Source: Deltaproteobacteria bacterium (lineage in GTDB: Bacteria; Myxococcota; B64-G9). Taken from it: DNA of 57,915 nucleotides. Within the stretch, counting starts at the first letter, position 1. Every line of letters begins with the position of its first letter. Made by a program: the position numbers and the translations under genes. Under the pieces are notes generated by a model, which made no database searches, was not told the origin of the DNA, and saw nothing but the letters and a program-made list of their open reading frames with translations. Positions 7,487 to 17,562 of the stretch are shown here, piece by piece. Location of the stretch: the NCBI GenBank assembly GCA_019307065.1, contig JAFDKH010000005.1:1-57915 (forward strand), read 5' to 3'.

Positions 7487-9328
7487 ATGAAGATCCTGGA
7501 GCTATACTCGAAACGGAGTGAACAGCACAGGCAACTTCACAATGCTCTCGAGCGAAAATCCCGGCGCTACTCATTCGTGCGCCTGCTAATCGCTCTGGTG
7601 ATAATCGTTATGCTCTTTTTCGGTCTGTGGGATCTCGACCATATCAAGCTATGGATTCTGGGATTATGTGGTCTGGCCGTGATCGTTTTTCTCTGCGTGG
7701 CGAAGCTTCATGACGGTGTCATCCAGGAGTCCAGGCGGCACAAGCTACTTTTAAAAATCAACCAAGAGGCAGGCTTCAGGCTGGAACGCAAGTGGGACGT
7801 TATTCCGACAGCGGTCATCCCCCAGGACATTGCTGACCGTCAAGTTGCTTGTGACCTGGACCTGTTCCACATAGAAGAAAACCGGGCTTCCCTGGTTCGA
7901 CTGCTCGCTCGTCCTCAAACCACAATCGGGCAGGCAGTTTTGTATGATTGGCTGCTCAACCCAGCCGACCCCCAGACCATCCGCGAAAGGCAGGCCGCGG
8001 TGCAAGAGCTGGCCCCGATGCTTACCTGGCGTCAGGAGTTTGAACTCGCCGGCCAGAAACTTTACGAAAAGCCGCACGACCCTGAGCCGTTTCTCAAATG
8101 GGCCGAGGACGAACCCTGGCTAGTGAAACGAAGCTGGCTGATCTGGACGGCCCGGGTAGTGCCGTTCGTAACCTTCACTCTAATCGTACTGAATATAGTC
8201 GGCCTGCTGCCGGCCATTACCTGGATAGCCACGGCGGTCGCCAGCTTGATCTTCACTTCCGCCTGGGGTGGGAAAACAAGGAGCATCCTTGGAAGTGTCG
8301 ACTGGAGCAGTCGCTCGTTCAGTGTTTACGCAAATCTCTTTAAGGCTGTGACGGAGACAGCCTTTGATTCCAGGGCTCTCAAGCTTCTTAAGAAATCGAT
8401 GGAGGCCGAGGGGTTGGCAGCCGACCGGCAGATGAGGCGACTCAACCGGATCAACGCTTACGCCGAGGCCCGTTACTACATGATCCACTTCCTGCTGCAG
8501 GCCTTTTTTTTCTGGGATTTCCACGTCCTGAATGCACTCGAACGATGGCAGAGTAAGGCCGGTAAAAGTGCACGAAAGTGGCTCAGGGCTTTGGGTGAGC
8601 TGGAAGCCCTGAATGTACTCTCGGGCCTCGGGCACGACCACCCCAGCTGGGCGGTACCCAAGATCCGTAATGGAGACAATCCGCGTCTGCAGGCCGAAGG
8701 AATCGGACATCCATTGCTGCATCCAGATAACTGCACTTTAAATAACGTGAGCGTCGGTCCCCGGGGCACTTTTTTGTTGATAACCGGTTCGAACATGTCA
8801 GGCAAGAGCACTCTGCTCCGTGCCCTGGGGGTGAACGCAGTCCTGGCCCAGGCGGGTGGACCGGTCTGCGCCAAATCGTTCGAAATGAGTAGCCTGGTTC
8901 TGGGTTCCAGCTTTCGGATACATGACGTCTTAGAAGATGGAGTCTCCTACTTCATGGCCGAGCTTCTAAGGCTCAAGGAAATCGTGACTCGAGCGCGGAT
9001 TAGCAGAAAAAACAAAGAAAGAACCGTTCTGTTTCTACTCGACGAAATACTATTGGGTACCAACGTAACCGAGCGTCAGGTGGCAGTGCGGCGAGTGATA
9101 AAATATTTAATGGCTCATGGCTCGATCGGCGCAATCGCTACCCACGATCTCAGTCTGGCCGATGCCGAAGATCTATCAGAAGCTTGCCGACCGTTCTACT
9201 TCACCGAGTCTTTCACGGACTCAGAATCCGGCTCCCGGATGACCTTCGACTACAAGCTGAGGCCCGGAGTGTCACCAACAGTCAATGCCATAAAATTGCT
9301 AGAAATTATTGGACTTGACGCCTCTTAG
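7487..9328 (+). CDS. Membrane-anchored MutS-like ATPase
   Basis: 613 residues. The C-terminal 200 match the MutS ATPase domain: Walker A GSNMSGKST near residue 435, Walker B FLLDEI near 517 followed by LGTN, and a THD motif near 555. The N-terminal mismatch-recognition and connector domains of MutS are absent. Instead there are hydrophobic segments at about 33-72 and about 220-260, predicted to be in the membrane, and core and lever-like helices. Such MutS-related membrane proteins are widespread but of unknown function; mismatch repair is unlikely. It lies 42 bases after the receiver operon and may be cotranscribed, although no functional link is visible. Confidence 0.82.
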   Translation: MKILELYSKRSEQHRQLHNALERKSRRYSFVRLLIALVIIVMLFFGLWDLDHIKLWILGLCGLAVIVFLCVAKLHDGVIQESRRHKLLLKINQEAGFRLERKWDVIPTAVIPQDIADRQVACDLDLFHIEENRASLVRLLARPQTTIGQAVLYDWLLNPADPQTIRERQAAVQELAPMLTWRQEFELAGQKLYEKPHDPEPFLKWAEDEPWLVKRSWLIWTARVVPFVTFTLIVLNIVGLLPAITWIATAVASLIFTSAWGGKTRSILGSVDWSSRSFSVYANLFKAVTETAFDSRALKLLKKSMEAEGLAADRQMRRLNRINAYAEARYYMIHFLLQAFFFWDFHVLNALERWQSKAGKSARKWLRALGELEALNVLSGLGHDHPSWAVPKIRNGDNPRLQAEGIGHPLLHPDNCTLNNVSVGPRGTFLLITGSNMSGKSTLLRALGVNAVLAQAGGPVCAKSFEMSSLVLGSSFRIHDVLEDGVSYFMAELLRLKEIVTRARISRKNKERTVLFLLDEILLGTNVTERQVAVRRVIKYLMAHGSIGAIATHDLSLADAEDLSEACRPFYFTESFTDSESGSRMTFDYKLRPGVSPTVNAIKLLEIIGLDAS

Positions 9329-9422
9329 ATGAGTCGATTTTTGTAGATTTGAGACAGATATCCTGGTACTAATTCTTCTAGTATAGCCAAATGACACAGT
9401 GTGCTGAAAAGGCGGACTGAGC

Positions 9423-9974
9423 ATGAATAATCCCAATGCAATCAAGAGGATGGAATCCATCCGCATCGGCGATATCATGATTCAGTTGGCCGACTATCCC
9501 AAAGTCAATCCGGAACAAACCCTCAAAGAAGCCATTCACATAATGAAGGACAGTCGGCTCGTTATCGCCGGAGAAACGTCGTTGCCCCGAGTTCTTTTGG
9601 CTATCGATGATCAGGGCCGACTACGCGGCTCGGTCCGCCGGCGTGATATCATGCGCGGTCTTGAGCCCAAGTTCTTGGTCACTCAACCGCTGAATTACAG
9701 AAAAAAACTATTCGATGTAAGCGTTGATCCAAACCTGTCAGAAATGTCACACGAAAAACTCGTTGAGGGCATCAAGAAACAAGCCGAGATGAAAGTAAAA
9801 AAGGTCATGCGCCCGCTCAATATCTACGTTGATTTCGACGACCACATCATAAAAGGAATATATGAATGTGTTGGATACGGAATAACCATCCTGCCAGTCT
9901 TAAAAGACAAGCAGGTAGTTGGTATTGTCCGCTCGGTAGAGCTTTTCAGAGAATTGGCCAAAATAGTCGATTAG
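9423..9974 (+). CDS. Tandem CBS-domain protein
   Basis: 183 residues with two CBS motifs. The first covers about 12-85 (DIMIQLADYPKVNPEQTLKEA ... LLAIDDQGRLRGSVRRRDI) and the second about 118-180 (KVMRPLNIYVDFDDHI ... LPVLKDKQVVGIVRSVEL). CBS pairs usually bind adenine nucleotides or S-adenosyl ligands and regulate partner proteins. It is 32 bases upstream of a DASS-family anion transporter, so control of that transporter by cell energy state is a reasonable inference. No DNA-binding or enzyme domain is attached. Confidence 0.85.
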   Translation: MNNPNAIKRMESIRIGDIMIQLADYPKVNPEQTLKEAIHIMKDSRLVIAGETSLPRVLLAIDDQGRLRGSVRRRDIMRGLEPKFLVTQPLNYRKKLFDVSVDPNLSEMSHEKLVEGIKKQAEMKVKKVMRPLNIYVDFDDHIIKGIYECVGYGITILPVLKDKQVVGIVRSVELFRELAKIVD

Positions 9975-10006
9975 GCATCGATTGATCATTCAAAGGGTGT
10001 GCCCCA

Positions 10007-11557
10007 GTGTCTGATGACCCCCAAGTGATGGACGCCCCGCAGTGTGCTCCGGAAGCTCTCGAAGGCAACACCAAGCTGCCCGACAAGAAAAGTGATTTTG
10101 ATGTCAAGCGGGCGCTGTTTACGCTTTTGGGAGTTGCCCTGTTCTGTATTGTCTATTTCTCGCCCGATTGGCCGGCGGCTGTCGATCCCAAAGGAAAAGA
10201 ATTCATTCTGACGCATCAAGGCAAGGCAGCGATTGCGCTGTTTTTGTTGACGGTCACCTGGTGGGTGACCGAGGTCGTCCCGATCGGCGTTACTTCGATC
10301 GCGATCGGCGTCATTCAGGCCCTGTTCTTGATCCGCGATGCCCGGGTTGCTTTCACCGATTTCATGGCCCCTTCGGTCTGGTTTATTTTCGGGTCGTTGA
10401 TAATCGGGATGGTCTTCACAAAAACCGGGCTGACCCGTCGCCTGGCCTACAAAATGCTGGTTCTGGTCGGCGAACGCACCAGCATGATTTACTTGGGCTG
10501 CTTCGTGATGACTTCGGCCCTGACCCTGGTCATGGCGCACACCGCCGTGGCCGCGACAGTTTTTCCGCTCTTCTTAGCTATCCATGCCCTCTACTCCGAA
10601 GACGACAAGCCGACTCGTTTCGGCAAGGGCCTGTTCATGGGCATGGCCTTCGTGGCCGGGGCGGGCAGTATCATCACCCTCCTGGGGGCCGCCCGCGGCG
10701 CGGTTGCAATCGGTTTTTTCGCCAAACTAACCGGCAAGAGCATCAGTTTCTTCGAACTGTCCTACTACATGGCCCCAGTCGGTATTGTGATGACGCTCCT
10801 GTTGTGGGCCTATTTCATGATCTATTGCAAGCCCGAAAAGAAAACCATTCCCGGCCTGCGCGAGCGGGCCAAATCGCTCTATTCGAAACTAGGGCCGATC
10901 ACCGGCAAAGAAATCCTCACCGTAACAATTGTGATTGCGCTGATTGTCGTTTTGGGCCTGCGCTCTTTCTTTCCGGACGAGCTCGGCTTCTTGCATAAGA
11001 GCGCGGTGATCTTGACCGCAACCGTTTTGTTTTTCCTGCTGAAGATTTTAGATATCGACGATCTCGAGAAAATCCCCTGGAACATTATCCTGTTATTCGG
11101 GGGAGCGATGAGCATCGGCTTCTGTCTTTGGGATACTAAAGCGGCTGAATGGCTGGCCATTATGTGGCTGGGCATGTTCGAGACAGCCCCCGAGTTCGTC
11201 TTTATCATGGGTATCGCCTTTTTCGTGTTGGTCATGACCAACTTGATCATGAACGTAGCCGCCATAGCGATTTCGCTGCCGGTCGCCCTGGTCATCGCTC
11301 CCTACATCGGCGAATACGGAGTGTCGCACGAGGTAATTCTCTTCGCTTCGCTGGTCACGGCCGGCATGCCGTTTTTACTGCTGGTCGGCGCGGCACCCAA
11401 CGCAATCGCTTATGCCTCGAATCAGTTCACTACCAAACAGTTCTTTTGGGCCGGTATCCCGGCCAGCCTGCTGTTAATGGTTGTCTTGGGTGTTTTTGTC
11501 TGGTGGATTTGGCCGCTGATGGGCATGCCGATGTATCTCAATCCACCGCCTGGCTAA
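10007..11557 (+). CDS. DASS/SLC13-family sodium-coupled anion symporter (sulfate or dicarboxylate)
   Basis: A 516-residue polytopic membrane protein with about a dozen hydrophobic segments, of usual length for the divalent anion:sodium symporter family. Helical-hairpin-like blocks such as MAHTAVAATVFPLFLAIH and NLIMNVAAIAISLPVA occupy the places of the family Na+/anion motifs. The start is a GTG at 10007, after an AAAGGG site about ten bases away. Next to a sulfate permease, sensor proteins and sat, sulfate is the likeliest substrate, but dicarboxylates cannot be excluded. The gene ends at a terminator hairpin shared with the convergent sat operon. Confidence 0.85.
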   Translation: MSDDPQVMDAPQCAPEALEGNTKLPDKKSDFDVKRALFTLLGVALFCIVYFSPDWPAAVDPKGKEFILTHQGKAAIALFLLTVTWWVTEVVPIGVTSIAIGVIQALFLIRDARVAFTDFMAPSVWFIFGSLIIGMVFTKTGLTRRLAYKMLVLVGERTSMIYLGCFVMTSALTLVMAHTAVAATVFPLFLAIHALYSEDDKPTRFGKGLFMGMAFVAGAGSIITLLGAARGAVAIGFFAKLTGKSISFFELSYYMAPVGIVMTLLLWAYFMIYCKPEKKTIPGLRERAKSLYSKLGPITGKEILTVTIVIALIVVLGLRSFFPDELGFLHKSAVILTATVLFFLLKILDIDDLEKIPWNIILLFGGAMSIGFCLWDTKAAEWLAIMWLGMFETAPEFVFIMGIAFFVLVMTNLIMNVAAIAISLPVALVIAPYIGEYGVSHEVILFASLVTAGMPFLLLVGAAPNAIAYASNQFTTKQFFWAGIPASLLLMVVLGVFVWWIWPLMGMPMYLNPPPG

Positions 11558-11577
11558 ATAATTCCCATTGCCAAAAA

Positions 11578-11607
11578 AAAGCCCGGAGCCTGACGGCCCC
11601 GGGCTTT
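11578..11607. terminator. Bidirectional rho-independent terminator between the DASS gene and sat
   Basis: A 13-bp stem with one mismatch (AAAGCCCGGAGCC, loop TGAC, GGCCCCGGGCTTT) flanked by an A-run on the left and T-rich sequence on the right. It sits between two convergent genes, 20 bases past each stop, and would end transcription from both sides. Confidence 0.88.
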
Positions 11608-11628
11608 GTACTTTAATACTCTACGGGG

Positions 11629-12897
11629 TTACTTCTTATTGGCGTCACCGGTAGCGGCGCCGTGCAGCTTGACTTCGACCTTCTCGGTAAGCCCGGCATA
11701 ATACTCTTTGAGAACAGCCAACACTTCGGGCTTGGAGAACTCTTTGGGAATCGGTGCGTCTTCGCTCAGACCTTTTCTGAGCATGGTGCCTGACAGCATC
11801 AAGCGGGCCCCACTGACATACTCGCCTTTCTCGTCGATAACCGCTTTTTCCTCGTGCGGGCAAGTCTTCATCGAAGCCATCGAACCGCACTTGTAGCACC
11901 AGAAAGTCCAGTCCAGCGGCAGGGGCTTGAGCTCCAAGGCGCCGGCCGGAATCTCGTGGAAGATCTTCTGGGCATCGAAGGGACCGTAGTAATCACCCAC
12001 TCCGGCATGATCGCGACCGACGATCAAGTGGCTGCAGCCGAAGTTCTGGCGGAAGACGGCATGCAAGAGGGCCTCGCGGGGACCGGCATAGCGCATTTCC
12101 ATCGGGTAACCGCCCTGGACGACGCGTTCTTTGCGGAAATGGTTGTCTACCAAAGCGTTGATGGCCTTTACTCGAACCGAGGCAGGAATGTCGCCCGGTT
12201 TGAGCTTGCCGACCAGCTGGTGAATATAGACACCATCACAAACTTCAATGGCGATCCAGGCCAGGTAGGCATGCGAGTTGTGCATCGGGTTACGCAGCTG
12301 CAAGGCGGCTACGGTATCCCAACCGCGCTCTTTGAAGATCTCGCGGGATTCGGCCGGGCGTTGATAGATCTCTTTGAACTCTTCCGGATAGTATGATTCG
12401 GAAAGAACCTTGACCGGCCCGGCCAGATTGACATCGGCCTGGCCCATGACTTTTTTGACACCCGGGTGTTCCATATCGGTCGTGGTAAAGATCGCCTTAC
12501 ACTCGAACTCTTTGTCAATCGTGTATTTTTCGGTGACTTTCATCGTGCCCAAAATCGCTTCGGTTTCGGTGTCCCACAGGGCCACTTCCTCGCCGTCGCC
12601 GATCGAATCAGCCAGTTCCTTGGTGGCCGACAGAGTAATCGGGATCGGCCAGAAAAGACCTTTCAGCGAAGGCATGGTGAAGTTGTCGCAAATACTCTTC
12701 CAGTCTTCTTTGCCCATGAAGCCATCCAGCGGCGTGAAGGCGCCGATGCCCAGCATAATCAAGTCCGAGGCCTCCCTGGTCGTCATGGGAACCTTTTTGA
12801 GACCTTCAGCCTTCTTCATTTCGGCTTCACGTGCCGAGCCTTCCAACAACAAGACCTTTAGATCGCCACCACCATGGGGTTTTACCAGATTGCTCAT
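11629..12897 (-). CDS. sat: Sulfate adenylyltransferase (ATP sulfurylase)
   Basis: 422 residues, the usual length for the homo-oligomeric dissimilatory enzyme. It converts sulfate and ATP to adenosine 5'-phosphosulfate and pyrophosphate in the cytoplasm, the first step of sulfate respiration. Visible signatures are [13 protein letters not shown] (nucleotide-binding HxxH-like motif) and [14 protein letters not shown] Cys-rich site, [15 protein letters not shown], is the zinc-binding region found in many prokaryotic Sat proteins. The ATG follows a strong GGAGG site. It is the last gene of the aprBA-qmoABC-sat run, 48 bases after qmoC, and is followed by the shared terminator. Confidence 0.97.
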   Translation of the reverse strand: MSNLVKPHGGGDLKVLLLEGSAREAEMKKAEGLKKVPMTTREASDLIMLGIGAFTPLDGFMGKEDWKSICDNFTMPSLKGLFWPIPITLSATKELADSIGDGEEVALWDTETEAILGTMKVTEKYTIDKEFECKAIFTTTDMEHPGVKKVMGQADVNLAGPVKVLSESYYPEEFKEIYQRPAESREIFKERGWDTVAALQLRNPMHNSHAYLAWIAIEVCDGVYIHQLVGKLKPGDIPASVRVKAINALVDNHFRKERVVQGGYPMEMRYAGPREALLHAVFRQNFGCSHLIVGRDHAGVGDYYGPFDAQKIFHEIPAGALELKPLPLDWTFWCYKCGSMASMKTCPHEEKAVIDEKGEYVSGARLMLSGTMLRKGLSEDAPIPKEFSKPEVLAVLKEYYAGLTEKVEVKLHGAATGDANKK

Positions 12898-12945
12898 TTA
12901 CATCCTCCTTTGTTAAGTGAACCAGTTATCAGTTCGATTACGATT

Positions 12946-14049
12946 TTATTTCGACTCGACCATACGCTCGTGAATCATAGCCAGAGTACGATACACGAAA
13001 TGGGCGAACTTTGAGTAAGGAAATGTGGCAAACAAACTCATGACCGACGCCAGGTGTACGATATAGATCGAACAAGCCAGGCTGGGCTCTAAAGCAAAAC
13101 GACCGATCTCGGTAAAGACGCCGGTAAAAGTGACCAGTAAAATCATTGCCAGAAAAAAATTATCGTAGGCTGTAGAGATTCCCGCATTTGAATTCTCTTG
13201 CAATCTGTTGCCCAGAAGCAAAATGCAACCGACAACCAGGAATACGGCGGCGACATTTCCGACAATTTTGAACGGGTGGGTCAGCGGCAAAGGATACTCT
13301 TTGAGAATGTAGAGGGCCACAATTGCCAAGGTGGTTGCAATCACGGCCCCGACGAAACCCCACATCAGCGAAAAATGCCCCCAGCGCCGCGAGCCTGCCG
13401 CCTGACACTTGCCGAAGCGTTTGTGGGTGCCGATATCAAACATCACTTTGATAGTAGAGCCGATAAACGAGCCGCTGCGGTTTTGTGAGCCGCTTAGCAT
13501 CTTCCAGAACTTCCAGCCACTCAGCAACATCATCAGGCCGACCCCACCGGTAAGGGGAATGTAAACCAGGTAGATCAACCAATGCGGCACGAAATCATGA
13601 AATATCAGTGGGCTTTCGGGAATCGACAACCCGTTGAGCAAATACAAAACCGCAACCCAGAAAAGCAGCGGCAGCCCGAGCAACAGCGGCCAAGTCAAGC
13701 CCGCCTTGCCAACCAGGCGCCCGACGAAACCGGGTACGGCCAGCTTTTCGACCGCCAGCGATCTGACTACCTGCATGACGTCGCCCGGCTTGGCATCCCG
13801 CGGGCAGTGCAGGTTGCAATCATTGCACTGATGACACAACCAAACTCCCGGGTCGGCAATCATCATATCGGCCAGGCCCCACTGGGCCCACAACATCTGC
13901 CGCCTGGGAAACGGTTCCTTATCGGGGGCCAGCTCACAAACGCTGGAACAAGTTGCGCACTGATAGCAGCGCGCTACCGATCCTACCCCGCGCTGGATTA
14001 ATTCCTTTCTGAATTCTTCTGAAGAAATTATTGTATTTTGCGAGCCCAT
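12946..14049 (-). CDS. qmoC: Quinone-interacting membrane-bound oxidoreductase subunit C
   Basis: 367 residues: an HdrC-like N-terminal ferredoxin domain with two CxxCxxCxxxC clusters (CYQCATCSSVC and CHQCNDCNLHC) followed by a cytochrome b-type membrane domain of about six helices. QmoABC is held to pass electrons from menaquinol to AprBA. The ATG at 14049 is used because GGAGGTGT precedes it at correct spacing, 13 bases after the qmoB stop; a longer in-frame start would overlap qmoB and adds 17 residues without similarity. Confidence 0.95.
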   Translation of the reverse strand: MGSQNTIISSEEFRKELIQRGVGSVARCYQCATCSSVCELAPDKEPFPRRQMLWAQWGLADMMIADPGVWLCHQCNDCNLHCPRDAKPGDVMQVVRSLAVEKLAVPGFVGRLVGKAGLTWPLLLGLPLLFWVAVLYLLNGLSIPESPLIFHDFVPHWLIYLVYIPLTGGVGLMMLLSGWKFWKMLSGSQNRSGSFIGSTIKVMFDIGTHKRFGKCQAAGSRRWGHFSLMWGFVGAVIATTLAIVALYILKEYPLPLTHPFKIVGNVAAVFLVVGCILLLGNRLQENSNAGISTAYDNFFLAMILLVTFTGVFTEIGRFALEPSLACSIYIVHLASVMSLFATFPYSKFAHFVYRTLAMIHERMVESK

Positions 14050-14062
14050 GCTGACACCTCCG

Positions 14063-16306
14063 TTAGAAGCCCTTGTATGGGTTCGGACCAACTTCTTCAA
14101 TAACTTCTACGAAATCGTCGAAGATTTTTGGAATACGATCGAACTCGTTGCGGGCCAGCTCGTGCACCTGGACTCTTTCTGATTCCAGTGTCAGGCGGTC
14201 AAGAGTCTCCTGAACGTTCGCCATCCTCGTATTGGCCAGTTCTGAACCATGAATGTAATGGCATTGGTAGTCATCGCCGCGCTTGCAACCGATCATCAAC
14301 AGCCCGTCGATCCCGGCTGAGAGCGCATCGGCAATCCAGACCGTGTTCACGGCGCCCAGGCACCTGACCGGAATCACCCGCACCCACGGGTTCCACCGCA
14401 AACCGCGCGCGGCGGCCTCATCCAGAGCCGGCAATGCATCGTTTTCGCAGACGAAGGCTATGATTCTCGGTTTTTCTTCGTCCTCGTCGGGCACTTCAAT
14501 TTGTTTGATCATGCTCGATACGATTTCAACCGAGTATTCGGGGAAAGTAATGATCCGCTCGGGGCAGGCGCCTAAGCAGATACCGCACCGTCGACAACGC
14601 AACGGGCTGTATTCGGGCGTGCCCTTGGCATCTTCGTTGATCGCCCCGAAGGGACACTCTTCGGTGCAGCGCTTGCACTGAGTGCAGCGCTGTAAAAAGA
14701 AATCGGCAATCGAAACATCGCCGGCGCGCGGGTGGACCGCTTTGCCGTTCGTATTGGCAACGATGCTCTGAACCGCTTTCAGGGCGGCCCCGAACCCGTC
14801 TTCGGCCGCCTGAGCGGAATCCATCGGCGCCCGGACGGTGCCGGCCGCGTATATACCCGTCCGGCGAGTCTCGTAGGGAAAGCAAATGTAATGCGAGTCG
14901 GGAAAACTGTAACGCAACACGGGCAAATCCGGGCCCTGGCGGTATTCAAGGTTTAGAATCTCGGTCCCGCGGTGAGGCTCGAGTTTCTCAACTACTTTCT
15001 TGGCCTCGGCCACCTGGGTCTCGGATTCATTCTTCTCGATCCGCGCCTCGGCATCGACCAGTTCGCGAATCAATTCGCCATCGGCCGAGTTGGGAACCAT
15101 ACCGGTGGCCAAGACAACCAGGTCGGCTTCCAGCCCGACATCTTCGCCAAGCAAAGAGTCTTTGACCTGGACTTTCAATGCCCCCGAACTTTCGACTTCA
15201 ACTCCGCTCACCTCGCCACGGGCAAACATGGCCCCGGAATTCTCTTGAACTCCCAGGTAAAAATGCTCCAGCTGACCGGGTGTGCGCATGTCACGGTAAA
15301 TAACTACGGACTGGGTGTCGGGAAAGTCGCGCTTGATTCCGGCCACCTGCTTTAAGGTCGTTGCGCAGCACTCACTCGAGCAGTACGGCAAGTGATCTGC
15401 GTCACGCGAGCCGGCACACTGGACAAACAAAACCCGTTTGGGCACCTTTTGACTGGAGGGACAAACCAATTTACCGGCCTTGAGCATGGCTTCGACTTGC
15501 TGCCCGGTAACCACGTCTTCGGATTTACCGTAACCGAGATGTTCGAGCCGGCCGGCATCATAAGGACGGGCTCCGGTGGCTTGCACGATTGCACCCGCCT
15601 TGAAGGTTTCTCCGCTTTCCAACTCCACATCGAACTGGCCCGGCTGGCCATCGATTTTCTTAATCTTGGCCGAAGTATATACCTTGACTTGCTGGCTGCC
15701 TTCGACCTGACTAATCAATTCGGCAATCTTGTTGGGATGGGGTTTGTCATAAGGCGGAACTTCGGGCACCAAATCTTTGACACCATTCAGATAGCCGCCG
15801 AGCTTGTCTTCTTTTTCTACGATGACCACGGAATGTCCCAGGCCGGCCGCGGCCCTGGCTGCTTCCAGGCCGGCCAGTCCCCCGCCGACCACCATAACCG
15901 TCCGATCTATTTCTTCTTCAAGCGGCTTGGACAGGGCTACCCTGGAGGCACCCGCCAGGCCCATACGCAGCAAATCTTCAGCCAGCATCTGGGTGTCTTC
16001 TTCTTGCGGTTTCTGGCTCCAGGCGACTTGTTCGCGCAGGCTGATTCTGTACGAAGCCACCTTGGCAGGATCGAAGCGAAACTCGACGGCCTTTTCGCGA
16101 GAAGAACAGGCCGCTATCAAGACCGTGTCTATCTCTCCATCTGCAATCGCCTTGTGAATGAGTTCGACGCCTTCTTGGGAACACAAACACGGGTGTTCGA
16201 CATATTTAACGGCTCCGTTTTCAGTGGCCAGTTCTTCGAAACCTTCTAAGTTTATTGCCTGGCCGATTTCACACCCGCTGCACAGGAATAGGCCGACTTT
16301 TTCCAT
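14063..16306 (-). CDS. qmoB: Quinone-interacting membrane-bound oxidoreductase subunit B
   Basis: About 747 residues. An HdrA-like flavoprotein (VMVVGGGLAGLEAARAAA) carries extra modules: an N-terminal segment with SGCEIG and CLCSQEG, a double ferredoxin (CTQCKRCTEECPFG and CRRCGICLGACPE) near residues 535-580, and a C-terminal MvhD-like domain (VRCLGAVNTVWIADAL, IGCKRGDDYQCHY). This domain order is typical of QmoB. It works in the cytoplasm with QmoA and QmoC between menaquinol and AprBA. The ATG at 16306 shares a base with the qmoA stop (TGATG) and has AAGGAG six bases upstream; a GTG one codon earlier is also possible. Confidence 0.95.
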   Translation of the reverse strand: MEKVGLFLCSGCEIGQAINLEGFEELATENGAVKYVEHPCLCSQEGVELIHKAIADGEIDTVLIAACSSREKAVEFRFDPAKVASYRISLREQVAWSQKPQEEDTQMLAEDLLRMGLAGASRVALSKPLEEEIDRTVMVVGGGLAGLEAARAAAGLGHSVVIVEKEDKLGGYLNGVKDLVPEVPPYDKPHPNKIAELISQVEGSQQVKVYTSAKIKKIDGQPGQFDVELESGETFKAGAIVQATGARPYDAGRLEHLGYGKSEDVVTGQQVEAMLKAGKLVCPSSQKVPKRVLFVQCAGSRDADHLPYCSSECCATTLKQVAGIKRDFPDTQSVVIYRDMRTPGQLEHFYLGVQENSGAMFARGEVSGVEVESSGALKVQVKDSLLGEDVGLEADLVVLATGMVPNSADGELIRELVDAEARIEKNESETQVAEAKKVVEKLEPHRGTEILNLEYRQGPDLPVLRYSFPDSHYICFPYETRRTGIYAAGTVRAPMDSAQAAEDGFGAALKAVQSIVANTNGKAVHPRAGDVSIADFFLQRCTQCKRCTEECPFGAINEDAKGTPEYSPLRCRRCGICLGACPERIITFPEYSVEIVSSMIKQIEVPDEDEEKPRIIAFVCENDALPALDEAAARGLRWNPWVRVIPVRCLGAVNTVWIADALSAGIDGLLMIGCKRGDDYQCHYIHGSELANTRMANVQETLDRLTLESERVQVHELARNEFDRIPKIFDDFVEVIEEVGPNPYKGF

Positions 16307-17562
16307 CACGCACTCCTTATGGCAATCGCTGCCCTGGCAGCTGCGGCGGTGGCGTCTCGAACCGAGGCCGCCACATCTTCAGGTCGCTTCGAAACCCCCG
16401 CCACAAACAATTTGGCCTGGCTGTCATCCAACCCGAAACCATCCGAGTCTTTTGTAAGATCGAAAGGAAGCCTGCCGGCACTCAAGTTGGGCTGCATGCC
16501 GGTCGCCAAGACCACCAGGTCGGCGCCGGCGTCCAGAAGCTGGCCGGCTTCGACATCCTCGAGGCGCAGGGCCAGCTGACCGTCTTGGGCCTGGGTGATC
16601 TTTCCGACTTTGCCCTTAACCAGCTTGACGCCTTCGAGGCCGGCCACCCGAGTGAGCATGTCTTCATTGCGACCCGGGGTCCGGCGATCGATGTAATAAA
16701 TGACCACTTCACATTCGGGAAGCTGGTCCTTGACATAAATCGCTTGCTTCAAAGAAGCCATGCAACAAACTCCGGAACAATAAGCCAGGTGGTTTACATC
16801 GCGCGAACCGGCGCATTGAACGAAAGCTACCTTCTTGGGCGCCTCGTCATTGGAGGGTTTTAAAATTTTGCCATGGGTCGGTCCGGTTTCGGCCACCAGA
16901 CGCTCCATCTGCACGTTGGATATGACATCTTTTATCTGTCCGGCTCCGAACTGGTCGAGATTTTCAACTGCATAAGGTTTCCAGCCGGTGGCGACTATGA
17001 CCGCCGCGACTTCCAGGGTCTCTTCGGTCTCGGTCGCCTCGAGATCGATCGCCTCGTATTTACAGGCCGCCACCATAGCCTTGAGCTCTTCTTGGGAACA
17101 GGCATCTAGATCGAGTATGAACCTGCGCGGCCAGGCTTCGAGATGAGGCAGGCGAATCGCTAAGACTTCGTTCATCCCGAAATTGAACGGGTCAGCTACT
17201 TTGGTTGTACAAACCTTGGAGCAATCTCCGCAAGCCGTACATCGCTCATTGACGTACTTGGGAGCATGCGTCAGGGTTATCTTCCACCCAGCGCCATCAC
17301 GTTCGGCCTTGGATACTCGCGTACTGGTTATCACCCGAACCAACGGGTTGCGCTCCAGGCGGCGAATGTTAATTTCCATGCCGCAGGTCGGCGGACACAT
17401 TTTAGGGAAATAATTGTGGTTGCGTACCACTCTGCCGCCAATCGAAGGTTCGGACTCGACCAGTATGACTTGATAGCCGGTTTCGGCCGCCTCACAAGCA
17501 GCGGTCACACCGGCGATGCCTGCCCCAATTACCAGCAGGGGCCGCGGAGTCGACGTGTTCAT
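16306..17562 (-). CDS. qmoA: Quinone-interacting membrane-bound oxidoreductase subunit A
   Basis: 418 residues, an HdrA-related flavoprotein: FAD-binding VIGAGIAGVTAACEAAE at the N terminus, Cys pair region PKMCPPTCGMEINI, an Fe-S site CTACGDCSKVC, and a second FAD-related block (FVQCAGSRDVNHLAYCSGVCC). QmoA and QmoB form the cytoplasmic HdrA-like part of the Qmo complex. Its ATG overlaps the stop of the YkgJ-type gene by four bases, and its stop overlaps qmoB, so the three are translationally linked. Confidence 0.95.
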   Translation of the reverse strand: MNTSTPRPLLVIGAGIAGVTAACEAAETGYQVILVESEPSIGGRVVRNHNYFPKMCPPTCGMEINIRRLERNPLVRVITSTRVSKAERDGAGWKITLTHAPKYVNERCTACGDCSKVCTTKVADPFNFGMNEVLAIRLPHLEAWPRRFILDLDACSQEELKAMVAACKYEAIDLEATETEETLEVAAVIVATGWKPYAVENLDQFGAGQIKDVISNVQMERLVAETGPTHGKILKPSNDEAPKKVAFVQCAGSRDVNHLAYCSGVCCMASLKQAIYVKDQLPECEVVIYYIDRRTPGRNEDMLTRVAGLEGVKLVKGKVGKITQAQDGQLALRLEDVEAGQLLDAGADLVVLATGMQPNLSAGRLPFDLTKDSDGFGLDDSQAKLFVAGVSKRPEDVAASVRDATAAAARAAIAIRSA

